Positions 1-11,314 are shown, counted from the stretch's first letter. The stretch: DNA of 64,000 bases from Cepaea nemoralis (GCA_014155875.1 JACEFZ010005599.1:317501-381500), one strand, 5' to 3'. The notes: generated by a model from the letters alone, not told the origin. Numbers and translations are program-made.

Positions 1-320
1 TGGCCGGCTCTCTGGCATCTTGAACATTGCGTGACTCTTTAGGATGAATCTCTCTGGCTGTTGCTATTTTCTTGTTGATTGATATTGTGATAGGCATCTC
101 GCTTGCCCTCTGTCGTCACCACCGCCAAGGTTGTAGGAATCTTGGAGTAGGCGAGGAGCCGCTCCGCGTTCAAGAATCGGATCTGGAGATTCTCTTCTTG
201 GAGCTACTTCAGGATTTGTTCATCTGTCACCTCCGCTTGGATACGCTTGACTTTTTGTTTGGCACCGAATCTCTTAAATACCTAATATGTGTGCAAAAAC
301 TATTTCGTTTAATTAATCTT
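1..320 (-). pseudogene. Retrotransposon ORF1 (gag-like) fragment, cut by the window edge
   Basis: Read on the minus strand, roughly 310 to 1 gives a gag-like stretch with the segment FLNAERLLAYSKIPTTLAVV. It ends at the window edge in CSRCQRAG, which looks like the start of a CCHC zinc knuckle. This is the arrangement of ORF1 proteins of jockey/I-type LINEs, which bind the element's RNA. Two in-frame stops (near 205 and 45) show that it is dead. The identification comes from the knuckle and general style; the rest of the element lies to the left of the window. Confidence 0.45.
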
Positions 321-721
321 TAATCTCCCCGGAGCAGTTTTCAGCTTTGGGCCTGTGACGAGAGCACATTTTGTAGGCCTGCATGCACACAGAGATTGGA
401 GGCAAAATGACTGAAAGAAAGAAAGAAAGCAAAGAACACTCCAGAATATACACTAATAGACTGAAAAATAGTCACATGTGCTGTATTGCTATAGAAGCGT
501 AGATTCAGATAAAATGTAAGGACATAGAGGATCTAGTAAAAAACATCACAACTCAACAGAATTGCATGAACTATAAAATGATTTACGAACAAGAACAATA
601 ATGTAACAGGAACTTGTTGTATCAGAGGAAAAGATTAAGAAATTATGGTTGATAATCATATCATTGGCACCTTGCCGTCTTGACAGACGATAGTTTGTGC
701 TTTAAAAAGGCATAATAACTT
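321..721. other. Unassigned sequence
   Basis: AT-rich DNA with a short GAAA run near 412-430. I see no coding signal or recognisable repeat. Confidence 0.5.
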
Positions 722-1365
722 TTAACTATGGCGGTAGCGAGTGTGACTGATAAGGCCAATTTGCGCTGTAAATGTCCGTTCACAGTGGGTGCATGTGAAC
801 ACGTGGTCATTTCCACCATCATGCACCATCTTACGTCTCAAACGCTTGGTGTGTGACTTTTCTGCAATAATTTTCTCCTTTGACTTTATTCCATTTCTGA
901 TATTTGCCCTCCATGCAACACGTTCAGCGGCGACTTGCTCCCAATGTGCATTATCAATGCCTGTATCAATCATGTCCCGCTTACACACATCTTTTATCGT
1001 AGTAGAGGCCGACCCTGAGATCTCTTACCCATCTGTAATTCACCAAAAAAGATATCCTTTGGTATTCTACCATCATCCATCCTCCTAAGATGTCCTATCC
1101 ATCTAAGTCTACGAAGACTGAGCATGGAATAAACTGTCACACAACCTGATCTTTCCAATACTTCAGTATTTGTGATTTTGTCTTGCCACTTAATACCAAG
1201 AATTCTTCGCAGACACCGCATATGAAAGCTGTTTAAGTTGTTCTCTTGGTGTGAGTAAGTTGTCCAGGTTTCACTGCCATAGAGAAGAGTATGGTTGATG
1301 GTTGATAATGACGAGATAATAAAAAGATGGACAGAATGCACAGTAGATTTATTCCGGGGCAACAC
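722..1365 (-). pseudogene. LINE-G 3' end: RT C-terminal region plus C2H2 finger
   Basis: Two adjacent minus-strand frames (1365-994 and 988-722) carry the 3' end of a non-LTR retrotransposon. The first contains LLYGSETWTTYS, RCLRRILGIKWQDKITNTEV and LRWIGHLRRMDD, the usual post-RT region of RTE/jockey-like LINEs. The second ends in one C2H2 zinc finger (CTHC...H...RYRH), a common C-terminal addition in invertebrate LINEs. A frameshift separates the frames, so this is an inactive 5'-truncated copy. Related tails lie at 48085-48305 and 60400-60955. Confidence 0.75.
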
Positions 1366-1550
1366 GTGAAATACACTAATACTGTATAATACTCAAGATG
1401 ACCAAACATATTAAAGGCTCAAGTAGAGAAGGTTATTAACAAGACGAAACAATTCATGGCTGCTGGTTCGAATAAGGTAATAACGAAAGTGATAAAATCC
1501 TTACCCAACCGTGGCATTGATACTATCACAAAATTGCAAAATTACGTAAT

Positions 1551-1583
1551 AACACACACACACACACACACGCACACACACAC

Positions 1584-1633
<50 letters not shown>

Positions 1634-1646
1634 CCACACACACACG
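1551..1646. repeat. (CA)n microsatellite
   Basis: About 95 bp of nearly pure CA dinucleotide with a few CG/CT interruptions. It produces a histidine/threonine-rich spurious frame. Confidence 0.95.
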
Positions 1647-2084
1647 AGGTGGCTTCAAAAGAAAACATTAAAACTGTGATAGAAATTAAAAATAAAAAAA
1701 TAAAATAAACAAGCCATTATCGTGTAACCTGTCAATATTGTTGTTAAGGGTGTCAAGAGTGTTAAGCACATGACTAACATGGTGACGTCATAAGGGCAGT
1801 TTAAAGATGGCCGCCCACTTTAGACATGCACCAAAGAGGAGCAGCGTTCTGTTATCCGTTTATTTTATCAGTGAAGGGGTGAAACCTATAGAAGTTCATC
1901 AGCAAATGAAGGTCCAATACGGTGATGCATGTATGTCAGTTCAGAAAGTGTATGAGTGGAGTAGAATAACAGTTTTGCCACCTCCCTTTGATGAAAAAGC
2001 ACCAAAATCGACCCAAAACAGCACTAAAAAGCACCAAAATGTTTTTAGGAAGGACCAAAAATAAAGCATCAACTGTTTTTATTA

Positions 2085-2345
2085 CAAATGTAACAAGGTA
2101 GCATAGTATAATTTATTATTATCACTTCATATTACAATGAAGTTTATTCCAGATCCGCCAAATCCCAATCAGAACTACTTTCGAGCCAAAAAAAGCACCA
2201 AATTGCAATACTATTTTTTTTGGAAATCACTAAAACAAGCCCTGGCGGTATTCATTCAAAATGTTATAAAGTAGCACATTATAATTTACTATTATCACTG
2301 AATATTAGAATGAAGTTTATTCCAGATCTGCCAAATCTCAGTCAA
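2085..2345. repeat. Internal direct duplication within the hAT element
   Basis: About 80 bp near 2088-2168 recurs at about 2268-2345 with several mismatches. Both copies include the block GAAGTTTATTCCAGATC, and they are spaced about 180 bp apart. Confidence 0.75.
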
Positions 2346-2442
2346 ACAACTCCTCTTCAGTTTCTGTAGCTATTTCCTGCTGTGTTTGCTCCTGCGATGA
2401 TGAGGATGGGGAGGATGATTGAAAGAAACATGTATATGCCTC

Positions 2443-2754
2443 CTATGATCCAATTTTTCGTAGAATATCCGTGGGTAGTTTATAATCATGACAGCATTTG
2501 CCATATCTTTTCATTCCATATCTAATAGTCAAAACAGCTGTCAAACTCTTGATGCTCAGTCTGTTCCGTAATTTTGATTTTATAACTCCCATCTGACTGA
2601 AAATACGCTCCACGTCCGCATTAGAATGAGGTAAAATGAGCAGAGTTAAAGCTAAATCTGTAAGATCTTGGAAAGGATTTTCACCGGTGGCATCCCTGTA
2701 TGAGGCTATGTCTGCCCACAGTCCAAGTGTGTCAGAGGTCTGTGTCCACTGCAT
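2443..2754 (-). pseudogene. hAT transposase C-terminal dimerisation domain
   Basis: A minus-strand frame contains LPHSNADVERIFSQMGVIKS followed by KLRNRLSIKSLTAVLTIRYG. This is the characteristic hATC block near the C-terminus of hAT transposases, which drives multimerisation. The frame lies inside the terminal repeats of the 1970-3944 element. Upstream coding sequence is only partly recognisable, so the transposase is not functional. Confidence 0.85.
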
Positions 2755-3407
2755 ATTGTCAACATCTTATATTGCATACAGGCACTCTCGCTACTTCATC
2801 CACACCTCAAAAACACGTTAGTTGCGTGGATGGAATTTATACAGTTTTATTCTGGCGAACCTGATATATTTATACAATCATGACCAGGCGGTGACTGCCT
2901 GTCTAAATATACAGTGGTCGCCTTTCTTCACAATACTCATACACAATCAGATACAAACTCAACTCTCGCTATCTGTAACTTGCTCCCGCGTAAACTACAT
3001 ATTGGCTCTCGGAAAAATCACATATGTCCTGTCTGGAAGACTGTCCTGTCCCGTCTGCCTGAGTTCACTCGGCTCGCTGGCCTGGTCGTCCTAAATCCCG
3101 TGCGGTCAGCAAAACCCCCGTGCTGTTCTATTCGTCACGTAGTACAGTAGTCTTGTTCATGCCAACCTTGGGTTGTACTACTGCTTAGTCTGTTTACGGG
3201 TGTTATCCCGTGAGCTAGCACCCCCCGCCCTATCCTCGGGGTTGGTCCTGCTATGTCCTAGATATGACACGTCCGTGTCCCCATCTAAGTCCTGTCTTAT
3301 AACTGTTCTAAGTTATAGCTTTCGTTCTGTCTCTACTCTATCTACTCCCTTGTAAAGGTCCTTATCTACGTCCTATCTATGTCCTTACCCCTCTTCTGTC
3401 CCTTGTC

Positions 3408-3620
3408 CTAACTATGTCCTGTCCAACACTTTGACACATATGATGAAGTTTTCTCCACTGGACAATCGATGCGGGTGAGAGTAGCTGCATCTTCTACAAA
3501 CATTTTAGCAAGATCTAATATACAGGGCTTCATTGGCTGTAGACATCCACTTCCACTAAGACATGACATGGACTGTAACACTGAAACGTTATCGGGTGTA
3601 CGTAAACGCAGCTGTGCCAA
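3408..3620 (-). pseudogene. hAT transposase internal fragment
   Basis: A 70-codon minus-strand frame inside the hAT element, in the same orientation as the C-terminal domain. It is probably part of the upstream transposase, but no diagnostic motif is visible; assignment is by position and orientation. Confidence 0.35.
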
Positions 3621-4197
3621 TAGCTCTATTAAAAATTGGATGCACCTTCCACGAATTTCTTTCTCATCGGGAAACTTGTAGTCTGCTATTAAAGGGAGTT
3701 AAATTAGTTGAATATTGCGCAGTAACGTACTAAGACTGTTTTACTCCCTCGCTTCAGTTCAAATTCGGCTTTTTAGTGTTCCCAAAATGAATTTTAAAGT
3801 AATTTTTACCCACCCCCCAAAAAGCACCAAAAATATTTTATAGAGCACTAAATTTACGAGGCCGCGCTAACAGGAAAATTTTCGCACTAACTGACTTGAA
3901 AAAGCACTAAATTGAGCGCGAAAAGTACTAAAATGGCAACACTGAGTAGGAAGTTTCAAAACGGCATGGCTTTGTGACGGACTGTTCACAACCGGGTCAG
4001 GCATACCGAGTAGTGACCCCAGAGTCGACTGCAACCATTGAAGGCTTCATACAGGAAAACCGCCGATTGACTGTGGGTGACATTGTCGCACATCTTGACA
4101 TCAGTCAAGGTTCAGCACACCACATCATCCATGATGTGCTACAGTACCGCAAAGTGTCTGCAAGTGGGTGCCACGGTAGCTTACTCACGAATTGATG

Positions 4198-4200
4198 ATG

Positions 4201-4260
<60 letters not shown>
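4198..4260. repeat. (AAT)n microsatellite
   Basis: About 20 uninterrupted ATA/AAT triplets, expanded within the mariner remnant. Confidence 0.95.
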
Positions 4261-4262
<2 letters not shown>

Positions 4263-4350
4263 CAACATGCATTAACGCTTGTCAAGAACGGTTGCAGTAC
4301 TTTGAAGCAGATGGTGATGGTTTCCTGTAGACAATTGTTACAAGAGATAA

Positions 4351-4591
4351 AAGTCGCTTAAAAGTCGACAGGGTCGACTTCTTTGCTACCGGATTTTTAT
4401 CTCATATGGCTCGGTCTCTTTCCGCAGCGCGGAAAGAGTCGCACAAAGCAGGAACTCCGCAGCTCCAGCGACGACACACAGGAGTCTCCGAAAAAATTCA
4501 CTCGTAAACCGAAGAACGCGGAACGGAATCTAACCCACAACCTTCGGAGCCCGAGTGAAACGCCTTGACCACTCCGCCACGGAGACTCCCA
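4351..4591 (-). mobile_element. SINE S1 (tRNA-derived)
   Basis: A 241-bp element on the minus strand. Its 5' end carries a tRNA-like promoter: an A box near GTGGCGGAGTGGTCAA and a degenerate B box about 40 bp further on. The body contains TTTCCGCGCTGCGGAAAGAG-type palindromic sequence. The 3' end has the conserved block AAGTCGACCCTGTCGACTT. Flanks ACAAGAGATAA and ACAGGAGATAA are an 11-bp target duplication with one mismatch. It splits the mariner transposase. Confidence 0.85.
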
Positions 4592-4640
4592 ACAGGAGAT
4601 AATTCCTGGGTTCATTACCATGAGCCAGTGGGAAAATACT

Positions 4641-5091
4641 TAACAAAGTTTATCAACAGAGCATACGACCACATTTGGAATATGGGTAAACTGCGTGGTT
4701 TTTCAGCATCAAAAACCACACTATAAGAGCTGCACAAGGTGAAAGATCAAGCACTTAGAGTCACCACAGGAGGGATGAGTTCAACCCCTATAGTGGAGAT
4801 GGAGAAATGGGGAGGACACACGCACTGAGAGAGCGCAGAGATACGAAAAGGCTAATACAAGCAGAAAAGTTCCTCAGCTTACCAAACCACCGTATGAAGG
4901 ATCGATTTGAAAACCTAGCTATGGGGCGGTTGAAAAGAAGTAGTTTTATCCACCAGGTCAAACTATACTGCAGAAAAACACCGATCAGTCCACAGTTGAT
5001 ATCCCCCTGAAAACTATTCCAGAACGAACTCCATTGAGAGAAGAACATAGACTATCACTGCAAATCCAGACAACAGTGAGTGGAATATTTG
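4641..5091 (+). pseudogene. LINE-B, left part (RT C-terminal region)
   Basis: Plus-strand sequence encodes, with frameshifts, the region after RT of an I/jockey-type LINE, including QALRVTTGG, ERRDTKRLIQAEKFLSLPNH and ENLAMGRLKRSSFIHQVKL. The same element resumes at 8944 with its RNase H domain. The 3.8 kb between is a younger LINE flanked by a copy of GTGAGTGGAATATTTG on each side. Confidence 0.75.
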
Positions 5092-5228
5092 TTAGTTAGT
5101 TAGTCGACAGATCATCCTCATTGCACATCGAAACATTCAGTCCATAAGTGCTCGGATCCTCTCCTCAGCAAATCCCGCAGCGTGTAGCGGCTAACGACAC
5201 CAGTTATTTGTTGGTTTATCAATCTTCT

Positions 5229-6155
5229 TTAACTTCCTGCGTAGTGTTCTTGTTTGGCCACACCTCTTTTAATTTGCTGTTCTCGCAGTCTGACCATGGT
5301 TGTAGATTCGCAGTCATCACTTGGTTCTCGCACAAGTCTTACTTCTCGTAGAGCATTCAGAATGTCAGCCTGGTCCATGGCGCGTCCGCCCTCTATCTTA
5401 GCCTTACCTGCGAGCTTGTCAGCCAGTTCATTTCCTTGTACTCCCGCATGCTCTGGCACGAAGATGAAACTAATCTTTGTCAGCCGAGACCGCTCCAGAG
5501 ACAGCAACCACTCTCTTCGGATCCACCCCATCTCTATCCTCTTGAGCATGCTCATTGAGTCGCTAAGGAAACATGCCCTAGTGAATGTCTGTGTCTCGAG
5601 CCATGTTATTGCTTTACTTACTGCCATGACTTCCATAGTCAGGCTACTTGTGGTCTCAACAAAAGCACCAGAGTCCTCCTTCACAATTCTCCCTCCGGCC
5701 CGAGCCGTAAAGGCCCATGAGCTTCTCACATGTCGGACGACCGACCCATCTGTGTAGATGACAGCATCACCGTCTAGCGAATTCTCGAAAATCAACGCTT
5801 GTACTTCCGCCTCCACAGCAGCCGGATTTTCTTGTCTGCATTTTCTGTCTAGTTGGATGCAAACTGAAAAGGACGTACAGAAATCTGTTGGCACTTGTAC
5901 CCACTCCTCGCCAGGTTCTAAGTCCTCCAGTGAACACACCTGTTGAAGAATGTCTTCGGCTTGACCCATCCACGACCTTCCTCTTTTTAACCTGCTGCCC
6001 TTCACCTTCTTAATTTCACTATGCAGTGGATGTTGTGAGTTTGCGTTAACTCTGAGGTAGGCACATGCTCTGCACACTTGTATTCTCTCTTCAATGGTTG
6101 GAAAATCAAGAAGGTTAGCGCATCGCCCTGCATGCTGTATCTCTTGTACATCCAA
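5229..6155 (-). pseudogene. LINE-A RNase H domain
   Basis: This 308-codon minus-strand frame holds the C-terminal RNase H that degrades template RNA during retrotransposition. Visible motifs are AVIYTDGSVV (first catalytic Asp), LTMEVMAVSKAI (Glu), CFLSDSMSML (Asp) and FVPEHAGVQGNELADKLAG (final His...Asp block), in the expected order and spacing. It overlaps the RT frame by about 40 bases in a different frame, which indicates a frameshift at about 6120-6150. The N-terminal half is the connection between RT and RNase H. Confidence 0.9.
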
Positions 6156-7220
6156 GAATAATGCGCATAGCTTCGTTTTGTATCCTTTCCATCCTTTCTA
6201 TCTGCTTACGGCTGAGAGTCAGGATTGCCATCGCATACTCAAAAACAGACATGACCAGCCCCTCATATAGGAGGCATAGATGGCGCTGCTCACAGTTTGC
6301 TGCCGCCATCATCCGCATCGCAGCCAAACCCCGCTTGGCCTTTGTTATCACCTGGTCTATGTGCTCATTATAAGCAAGGCTTCGATCAAAACGTATCCCC
6401 AGGTAATTCATTGCCTGCGTTCTTTCCACAGTCTCTGAACACAGATTAACAGTTGGTGTTGGAGTGTTGACAATATGATTATTCAAAGAGAACCATGTCA
6501 CTGTTGCCTTTGTTGGGTTGACCATTCCCCCAGCTTCATCACACCAAGTACTTATGCGATTGAGTTCGATTTGCAGTTCCACAGCAACCTGATCTCTATC
6601 CTTACCCTGACGATACACTAAAACATCGTCGGCATATGACAATGTCCTCCCCGGTCCAGTGATCTGCTCGCTAGTGATTCTCATAGTGTAGGCGTTGAAC
6701 AGCACCGGAGATAATGGTGATCCCTGTGGTAGGCCAGGATATATTGTTGTTGGTTCCGAAGTCCAACTGCCACATCTAAAAACTACTTTCCGTTGGAAGA
6801 GGGCTGCAGCGATCCAACTAAGGAGAAAAGGACTTATCTTAAGTTCAAGAAGCTGAAGCATTAGAAATCCAATGGTACTCTGTTGTACGCGTCTTCAACA
6901 TCAATCGCTGCAGCAAAGGTTTCAATGCCTGAGTGGAAACCTTCATAAACATCATGGGCAAAAACTGCTGCAATGGTCCAGGTTTCTCTTTTGGGACGGT
7001 ACCCTCCCAGGGAAGGTGGGAAAACACCTTGCTTCTCTAGCTGGCTTGATATTTTTCTGACAATTAACTTCTCCAGCAGCTTGCCTATTGTATTCTGCAT
7101 GGTTATTACTCGATATCCCTGAATTTTTGTGTGGTCTTTGCCAGGCTTCGGCAAGGGAATCAGATAGCTGTGTAACCACTCCTCCTTGATGCTAGCACTC
7201 CCTATACTGTTGTTGTACAT
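6115..7220 (-). pseudogene. LINE-A reverse transcriptase domain
   Basis: Two minus-strand frames (7220-6861 and 6861-6115) together encode the RT palm and fingers. The upstream part has a degraded IPLPKPGKD block and AAAIDVEDAYNRV (first catalytic Asp). The downstream part has GLPQGSPLSPVLFNAY and SYADDVLVY (YADD catalytic pair), then the thumb with MNYLGIRFDRSLAYNEHID. A stop at about 6861 interrupts the domain between the first Asp and the PQGSPLSP block. Confidence 0.9.
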
Positions 7221-7524
7221 GTCTGCTAGTTTCTCTAGCTCGTTGTCGGTACACCAATTGATGTCGTCATATCTTATGCCATCTGGCCCTGGAGCGCTGT
7301 TTTTTTTATCGTCGAAGCACAGCCTTGATTTCTTTCACTGTCACCGTACCTTCATCCAAAATTTTCTGGGCCTTGCACCTTTCTGAGGTGACCTACTTGG
7401 TAAGATTTTGTATGTCTGGTTGCTCTGCTCTAGATAGCGTTCGAGGAGGGCTTTCCCTTATTCTCGTCAGTCTTCTGCCAGATGAGGTCAGCACCTTGGA
7501 AGTTAGAAATTCTCTTGTTCTTGA

Positions 7525-7857
7525 CTACCCACTCATGCTTTTATGTCGTCGCCAGAACAATTTCAGTGACTTCTCTGTGCTTACTCTTTGACATACCTCT
7601 GCCCATTTTTCACCTTTTAACCACCTTAACCAGTTTTTTTTAAATAGCTTACTTTTGTGTGCATCTCTCTTTCTAAGTGCATGCAGGGACCTAGGATGGG
7701 CAACTCTGTTCTTCTTGGCGTTTTGCCATTTCCTTACAGCACTACGCTTATCCATCCAGGCCTTCTCCACCTCAAAATTCCACCAACGTGGCTGCTCCCA
7801 GCTGTTTTTCCTGCCCTGAAATTTTCTGCGCTTGTCGCGCCTTATTTTACTCACCAC
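7525..7857 (-). pseudogene. LINE-A endonuclease-RT linker
   Basis: A 110-codon basic, tryptophan-rich minus-strand frame (WEQPRWWNFEVEKAW, KKNWLRWLKGEKW) between the endonuclease and RT domains. This is the usual composition of the LINE linker. Position and orientation support the assignment. Confidence 0.65.
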
Positions 7858-7873
7858 ATCTGGCTATGTACTG

Positions 7874-8636
7874 TCATATTGGAAAGTCTTGACCGTTGAC
7901 TTGTGCTGCCTGATTCTGCCCTTTTCCACCAATATGCTGCAAGGTTGGTGGTCGCTGCCGTGGTACCCAAGGACACCCCGATCTACACACTGTAGTGAAT
8001 GAAGGAGAAACCAGCGCCAGATCAATAGCACTGTCCTCATCACCTGGGCGGCTAGCTGTCCTGGTGACACAGCCACTGTTGATACAAACCAGGTCAATGG
8101 TTTCAAGTGCAGTCTTGAGCTCCTCTCCCTGTGTGTTGGAGGAAATGTTTTCCTCATGATCTGCCTTTACCGTTGAAATCGCCACAGAAAATGAAATTTT
8201 TTTCATAACCTAATATGTCACTTAAGCACTGCCACTTCTCGGAATCCACACATGCGTTACGAGCATAAACATTAACCAACACGAATGGTAGACCGGATTT
8301 AACTCTAACCGCCTGTATTTGTATGTCGTCATTGTCCCAACTGGACAAGTTAAGCTCTGAAGCAACCATACTATCTCGGATGAGAATGGCCATTCCCAGA
8401 TGTCGCCGGTTATAGAAACATTTAAAGCAGGCCATTTTAAGTAGCTGATCACCCAGTCTCGTCTCCTGGAGTGCTACAATGTCGTTCCTGTAAACCAGGT
8501 TTTCTAGAATAGGGCCACGTTGTTTTACGCTGGCGCAGTTCCAATATAGGATGAGAGTATACCTGAGGCCCAGACGGTCACATTTAAGTCTAAAACGTCT
8601 TACCCCTCCACGCTTGCGTCGTTTTCGGTACACCAC
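7874..8636 (-). pseudogene. LINE-A apurinic-type endonuclease domain
   Basis: Minus-strand frames 8636-8154 and 8206-7874 carry an exonuclease/endonuclease/phosphatase-fold domain, which nicks target DNA to prime reverse transcription. Seen in order are LYWNCASVKQRG (usually N at the start), VALQETRLG (catalytic Glu), VNVYARNACV, FIFCGDFNGK and, in the second frame, SAIDLALVS. A frameshift just after GDFNGK splits the domain. Confidence 0.85.
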
Positions 8637-8943
8637 GTTGGCCCTGTCATCTTATTTTGTTGACTGCCGTCCGTACGGAACACACACATCTTACCGCCAT
8701 GTTGAAAAACACCACAGAACCACACACGCTGCGAAAAATTCACTCAAGGATTGCTTCGCTCAATGCACAAAACTTCGTAGCATCGGCTCAGATCTTGAGA
8801 AGAAACTCTTGGTTTTGCATCCTGGCACACAAATTACACGTAGGAGATGAAAATATCCATCCCCTACTCGAAAAGGTAGCGGTCAGAAAAACAACAAACC
8901 GTCCTTCGCCATCTTGACCGGAAGTCTGTGAGTGGAATATTTG

Positions 8944-9450
8944 ACAAAGGAGAACAGAACAGTGTATAACTGCCACTCTCAGCTTCCTGGATGAAGAATA
9001 TCCACATGATCTCTGGATCCGAGTCTACACAGATGGGTCAGCACAAAATCGAAATGGAGGAGCGGGAGTGTACATACAATACCCAAATAATACTAGGGAC
9101 AGAGTATTAACAGGAAAGTACTGCCATAACTATGATGCTGAAACCCAGGCAATCAAGATAGCAACAAAGAAATTACTAAATGCCAATCATAGTACACAAC
9201 ATGGGGTGCTATTGACGGAAGAAAAATCAGTACTCCAGGCGCTCCTGTCTGGGAAATTGCCAGTACAACGGACACTACTTTCTGAACTTGGCAGCCAGTG
9301 TAAGGTCACCATACAATAGAAACTATCTCACTGTGGAGTACCAGAAAACGAGAGAGCTGATCGATTAGCTAAGATGGAGCAAAAGAAGTACAGCCTGATG
9401 TGCCCGTTACATACAACCAAAAGAAACGAAAGATGAAATCGGTCAGAAAG
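8944..9450 (+). pseudogene. LINE-B, right part (RNase H)
   Basis: This continues the older LINE after the LINE-A insertion. The frame at about 9000-9320 has RVYTDGSAQNRNGGAGVY (first Asp), AETQAIKIATKKL (Glu) and LLTEEKSVLQAL, where the third acidic site should be. After a stop at 9317, HCGVPENERADRLAK resembles the last RNase H block. The aligned DGS and AE blocks make the family clear; stops make it inactive. Confidence 0.8.
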
Positions 9451-9540
9451 CCAACAAAACCTGCGTAATAAACTACTACTAACACAACCATTACTACAAA
9501 CTGCTACCACTAATATACCATTACTACTACCATAATTGCC

Positions 9541-9655
9541 GGTCTCTGTGGCGTAGGGTTTTTACGGACGCAATTCGTAATCGAATGTTTCGAAAGCGGG
9601 TATGCGAGATTACGAACTGCGTCCGTAACACAATCACCACGGAGAGGGCATTATT
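9541..9655. repeat. Inverted repeat from a SINE 5' end (hairpin)
   Basis: About 40 bp ending in ACGGACGCAATTCGTAATCG is followed, after a short loop with TTTCGAAAGCGGG, by its imperfect inverted copy reaching CCACGGAGAG. The arms resemble the tRNA-like head of SINE S2. I read it as two S2 heads joined head to head, or one head copied in inverse. Confidence 0.6.
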
Positions 9656-9990
9656 ACTACGAAGGCAACATATGCGACAATTTCCATTAACATCAAAAAC
9701 AGCAATAATATTAATCACTGTGATAAGATATCCAAACCACACCAAGAGCCGGATAACTAATTGCTTTAGGGAAAGTGCTAGTAAGATAATTAATGCGACC
9801 ACAGCAGCAATTATAGCCACACAACGGCTATATAGTTAGTTGTTCCGACGCTCTCCTCTAGCAATTGTTTCCATCGTCATTCTTGGGTTATCTGACTGTA
9901 GTCATGAATGTGAGCAAGTTGTACAAATGAGGATGTGTTATATATGTTGCTAAATTAATGTTTTCGTGGTGTTATAACATAATTTTTTTT
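9656..9990. other. Unassigned sequence
   Basis: AT-rich sequence with scattered ACT/ATT triplets. No coding signal or known repeat seen. Confidence 0.5.
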
Positions 9991-10078
9991 AGGATTAACG
10001 TGTCACTATTACTTCCACTAGGATTAACGTGTCACTATTACTTCCACTAGGATTAACGTGACACTATTAATTCCACCG
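9991..10078. repeat. 30-bp triplicate
   Basis: Three tandem copies of a 30-bp unit starting AGGATTAACGTGTCACTATT. The third copy diverges slightly. Confidence 0.9.
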
Positions 10079-10104
10079 GTACTGCTACAACAACAAAATC
10101 ACCA

Positions 10105-10275
<171 letters not shown>

Positions 10276-10378
10276 ACTTCTTCTATAACTACTACTAAGA
10301 CCACCAATACCACATATTATTATCACTAACATACCATTACTCCTACGATTATTATCATTTTCATTACTACTACTGAGT

Positions 10379-10394
10379 TACAACAACAACAACA

Positions 10395-10442
<48 letters not shown>

Positions 10443-10496
10443 GCTGCTGCTATCGCCGCCACCACATCCACCACCACCATCACCACAACCACCACC

Positions 10497-10565
<69 letters not shown>

Positions 10566-10598
10566 GCTGCTATCGCCGCCACCACATCCACCACCACC

Positions 10599-10679
<81 letters not shown>

Positions 10680-10718
10680 GCTGCTGCTATCGCCGCCACC
10701 ACATCCACCACCACCACC

Positions 10719-10805
<87 letters not shown>

Positions 10806-10860
10806 ATCGCCGCCACCACATCCACCACTACCACCACCACAACCACCACCACCACCACCA

Positions 10861-10916
<56 letters not shown>

Positions 10917-10976
10917 GCTGCTGCTATCGCCGCCACCACATCCACCACCACCACCACCACCACCACCACCATCACC

Positions 10977-11051
<75 letters not shown>

Positions 11052-11087
11052 GCTGCTGCTGCTATCGCCGCCACCACATCCACCACC

Positions 11088-11166
<79 letters not shown>
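10379..11166. repeat. Compound triplet array with higher-order period
   Basis: About seven larger units. Each runs (ACT)n, then (GCT)2-5, then the fixed spacer CTATCGCCGCCACCACATC, then (CAC)n. Unit length varies from about 95 to 125 bp with the triplet counts. Because every component is a multiple of three, all frames stay open and give 282- and 318-codon artefacts on the minus strand. It lies 150 bp upstream of the first recognised host exon. Confidence 0.95.
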
Positions 11167-11314
11167 GAGTACAACTACTAATACTTTGACGACCGCCATC
11201 ACTGCCATGACTATTACAACTGCTGCCACTATTACCAGTGCCTGCTGCTAATGCACCTCCACATGCCGTACAACTTCGAGCTCCCCGCACTAACAGCTGC
11301 CTCTCTAACCTCAG

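Larger units (their letters stand above)
1970..3944 (-). mobile_element. hAT DNA transposon, degenerate, inserted in the mariner
   Basis: The ends are imperfect inverted repeats: CAGTTTTGCCA on the left, and on the right the complement of CAGTGTTGCCA. Flanks AGTAGAATAA and AGTAGGAA look like a worn 8-bp target duplication, the hAT length. Many subterminal copies of a GCACTAAA/GCACCAAA motif lie inside both ends, as is usual for transposase binding in hAT elements. The interior keeps minus-strand transposase pieces. The 1975-bp length is short for an autonomous hAT, and the coding pieces are broken. Confidence 0.85.
1807..4640 (+). mobile_element. Mariner-type transposon fragment, split by a hAT element and a SINE
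   Basis: Three separated plus-strand pieces read as one mariner transposase N-terminal half. Piece 1 (1807-1969) has the first helix-turn-helix with GVKPIEVHQQMKVQYGDACM and ends at VYEWSR. Piece 2 (3945-4350) resumes with KFQNGMAL and contains the second helix-turn-helix (LTVGDIVAHLDISQGSAHHI). Piece 3 (4592-4640) continues with a sequence matching the family's WVHH-YEP block, just after the first catalytic aspartate. Stops and frameshifts are present. The first gap is a 1975-bp hAT element and the second is a SINE. The C-terminal half is missing. Confidence 0.8.
5092..8927 (-). mobile_element. LINE-A: near full-length I-like LINE with RNase H
   Basis: A 3836-bp non-LTR retrotransposon on the minus strand, bounded by a perfect 16-bp target duplication GTGAGTGGAATATTTG at 5076-5091 and 8928-8943. 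Domain order on the minus strand is endonuclease (about 8560-7874), linker, reverse transcriptase (7220-6115) and RNase H (about 5800-5400). The 3' end is a short CTAA-type repeat tail. Endonuclease, RT and RNase H in this order is the layout of the I group of LINEs. No separate gag-like ORF1 is visible at the 5' end. Frameshifts at about 8165, 7870 and 6860, plus stops, show it is inactive. Confidence 0.9.

Noticed and set aside
722..988. A host zinc-finger gene
   Set aside because: The single C2H2 finger follows a LINE post-RT region on the same strand and is a known type of LINE C-terminal finger.
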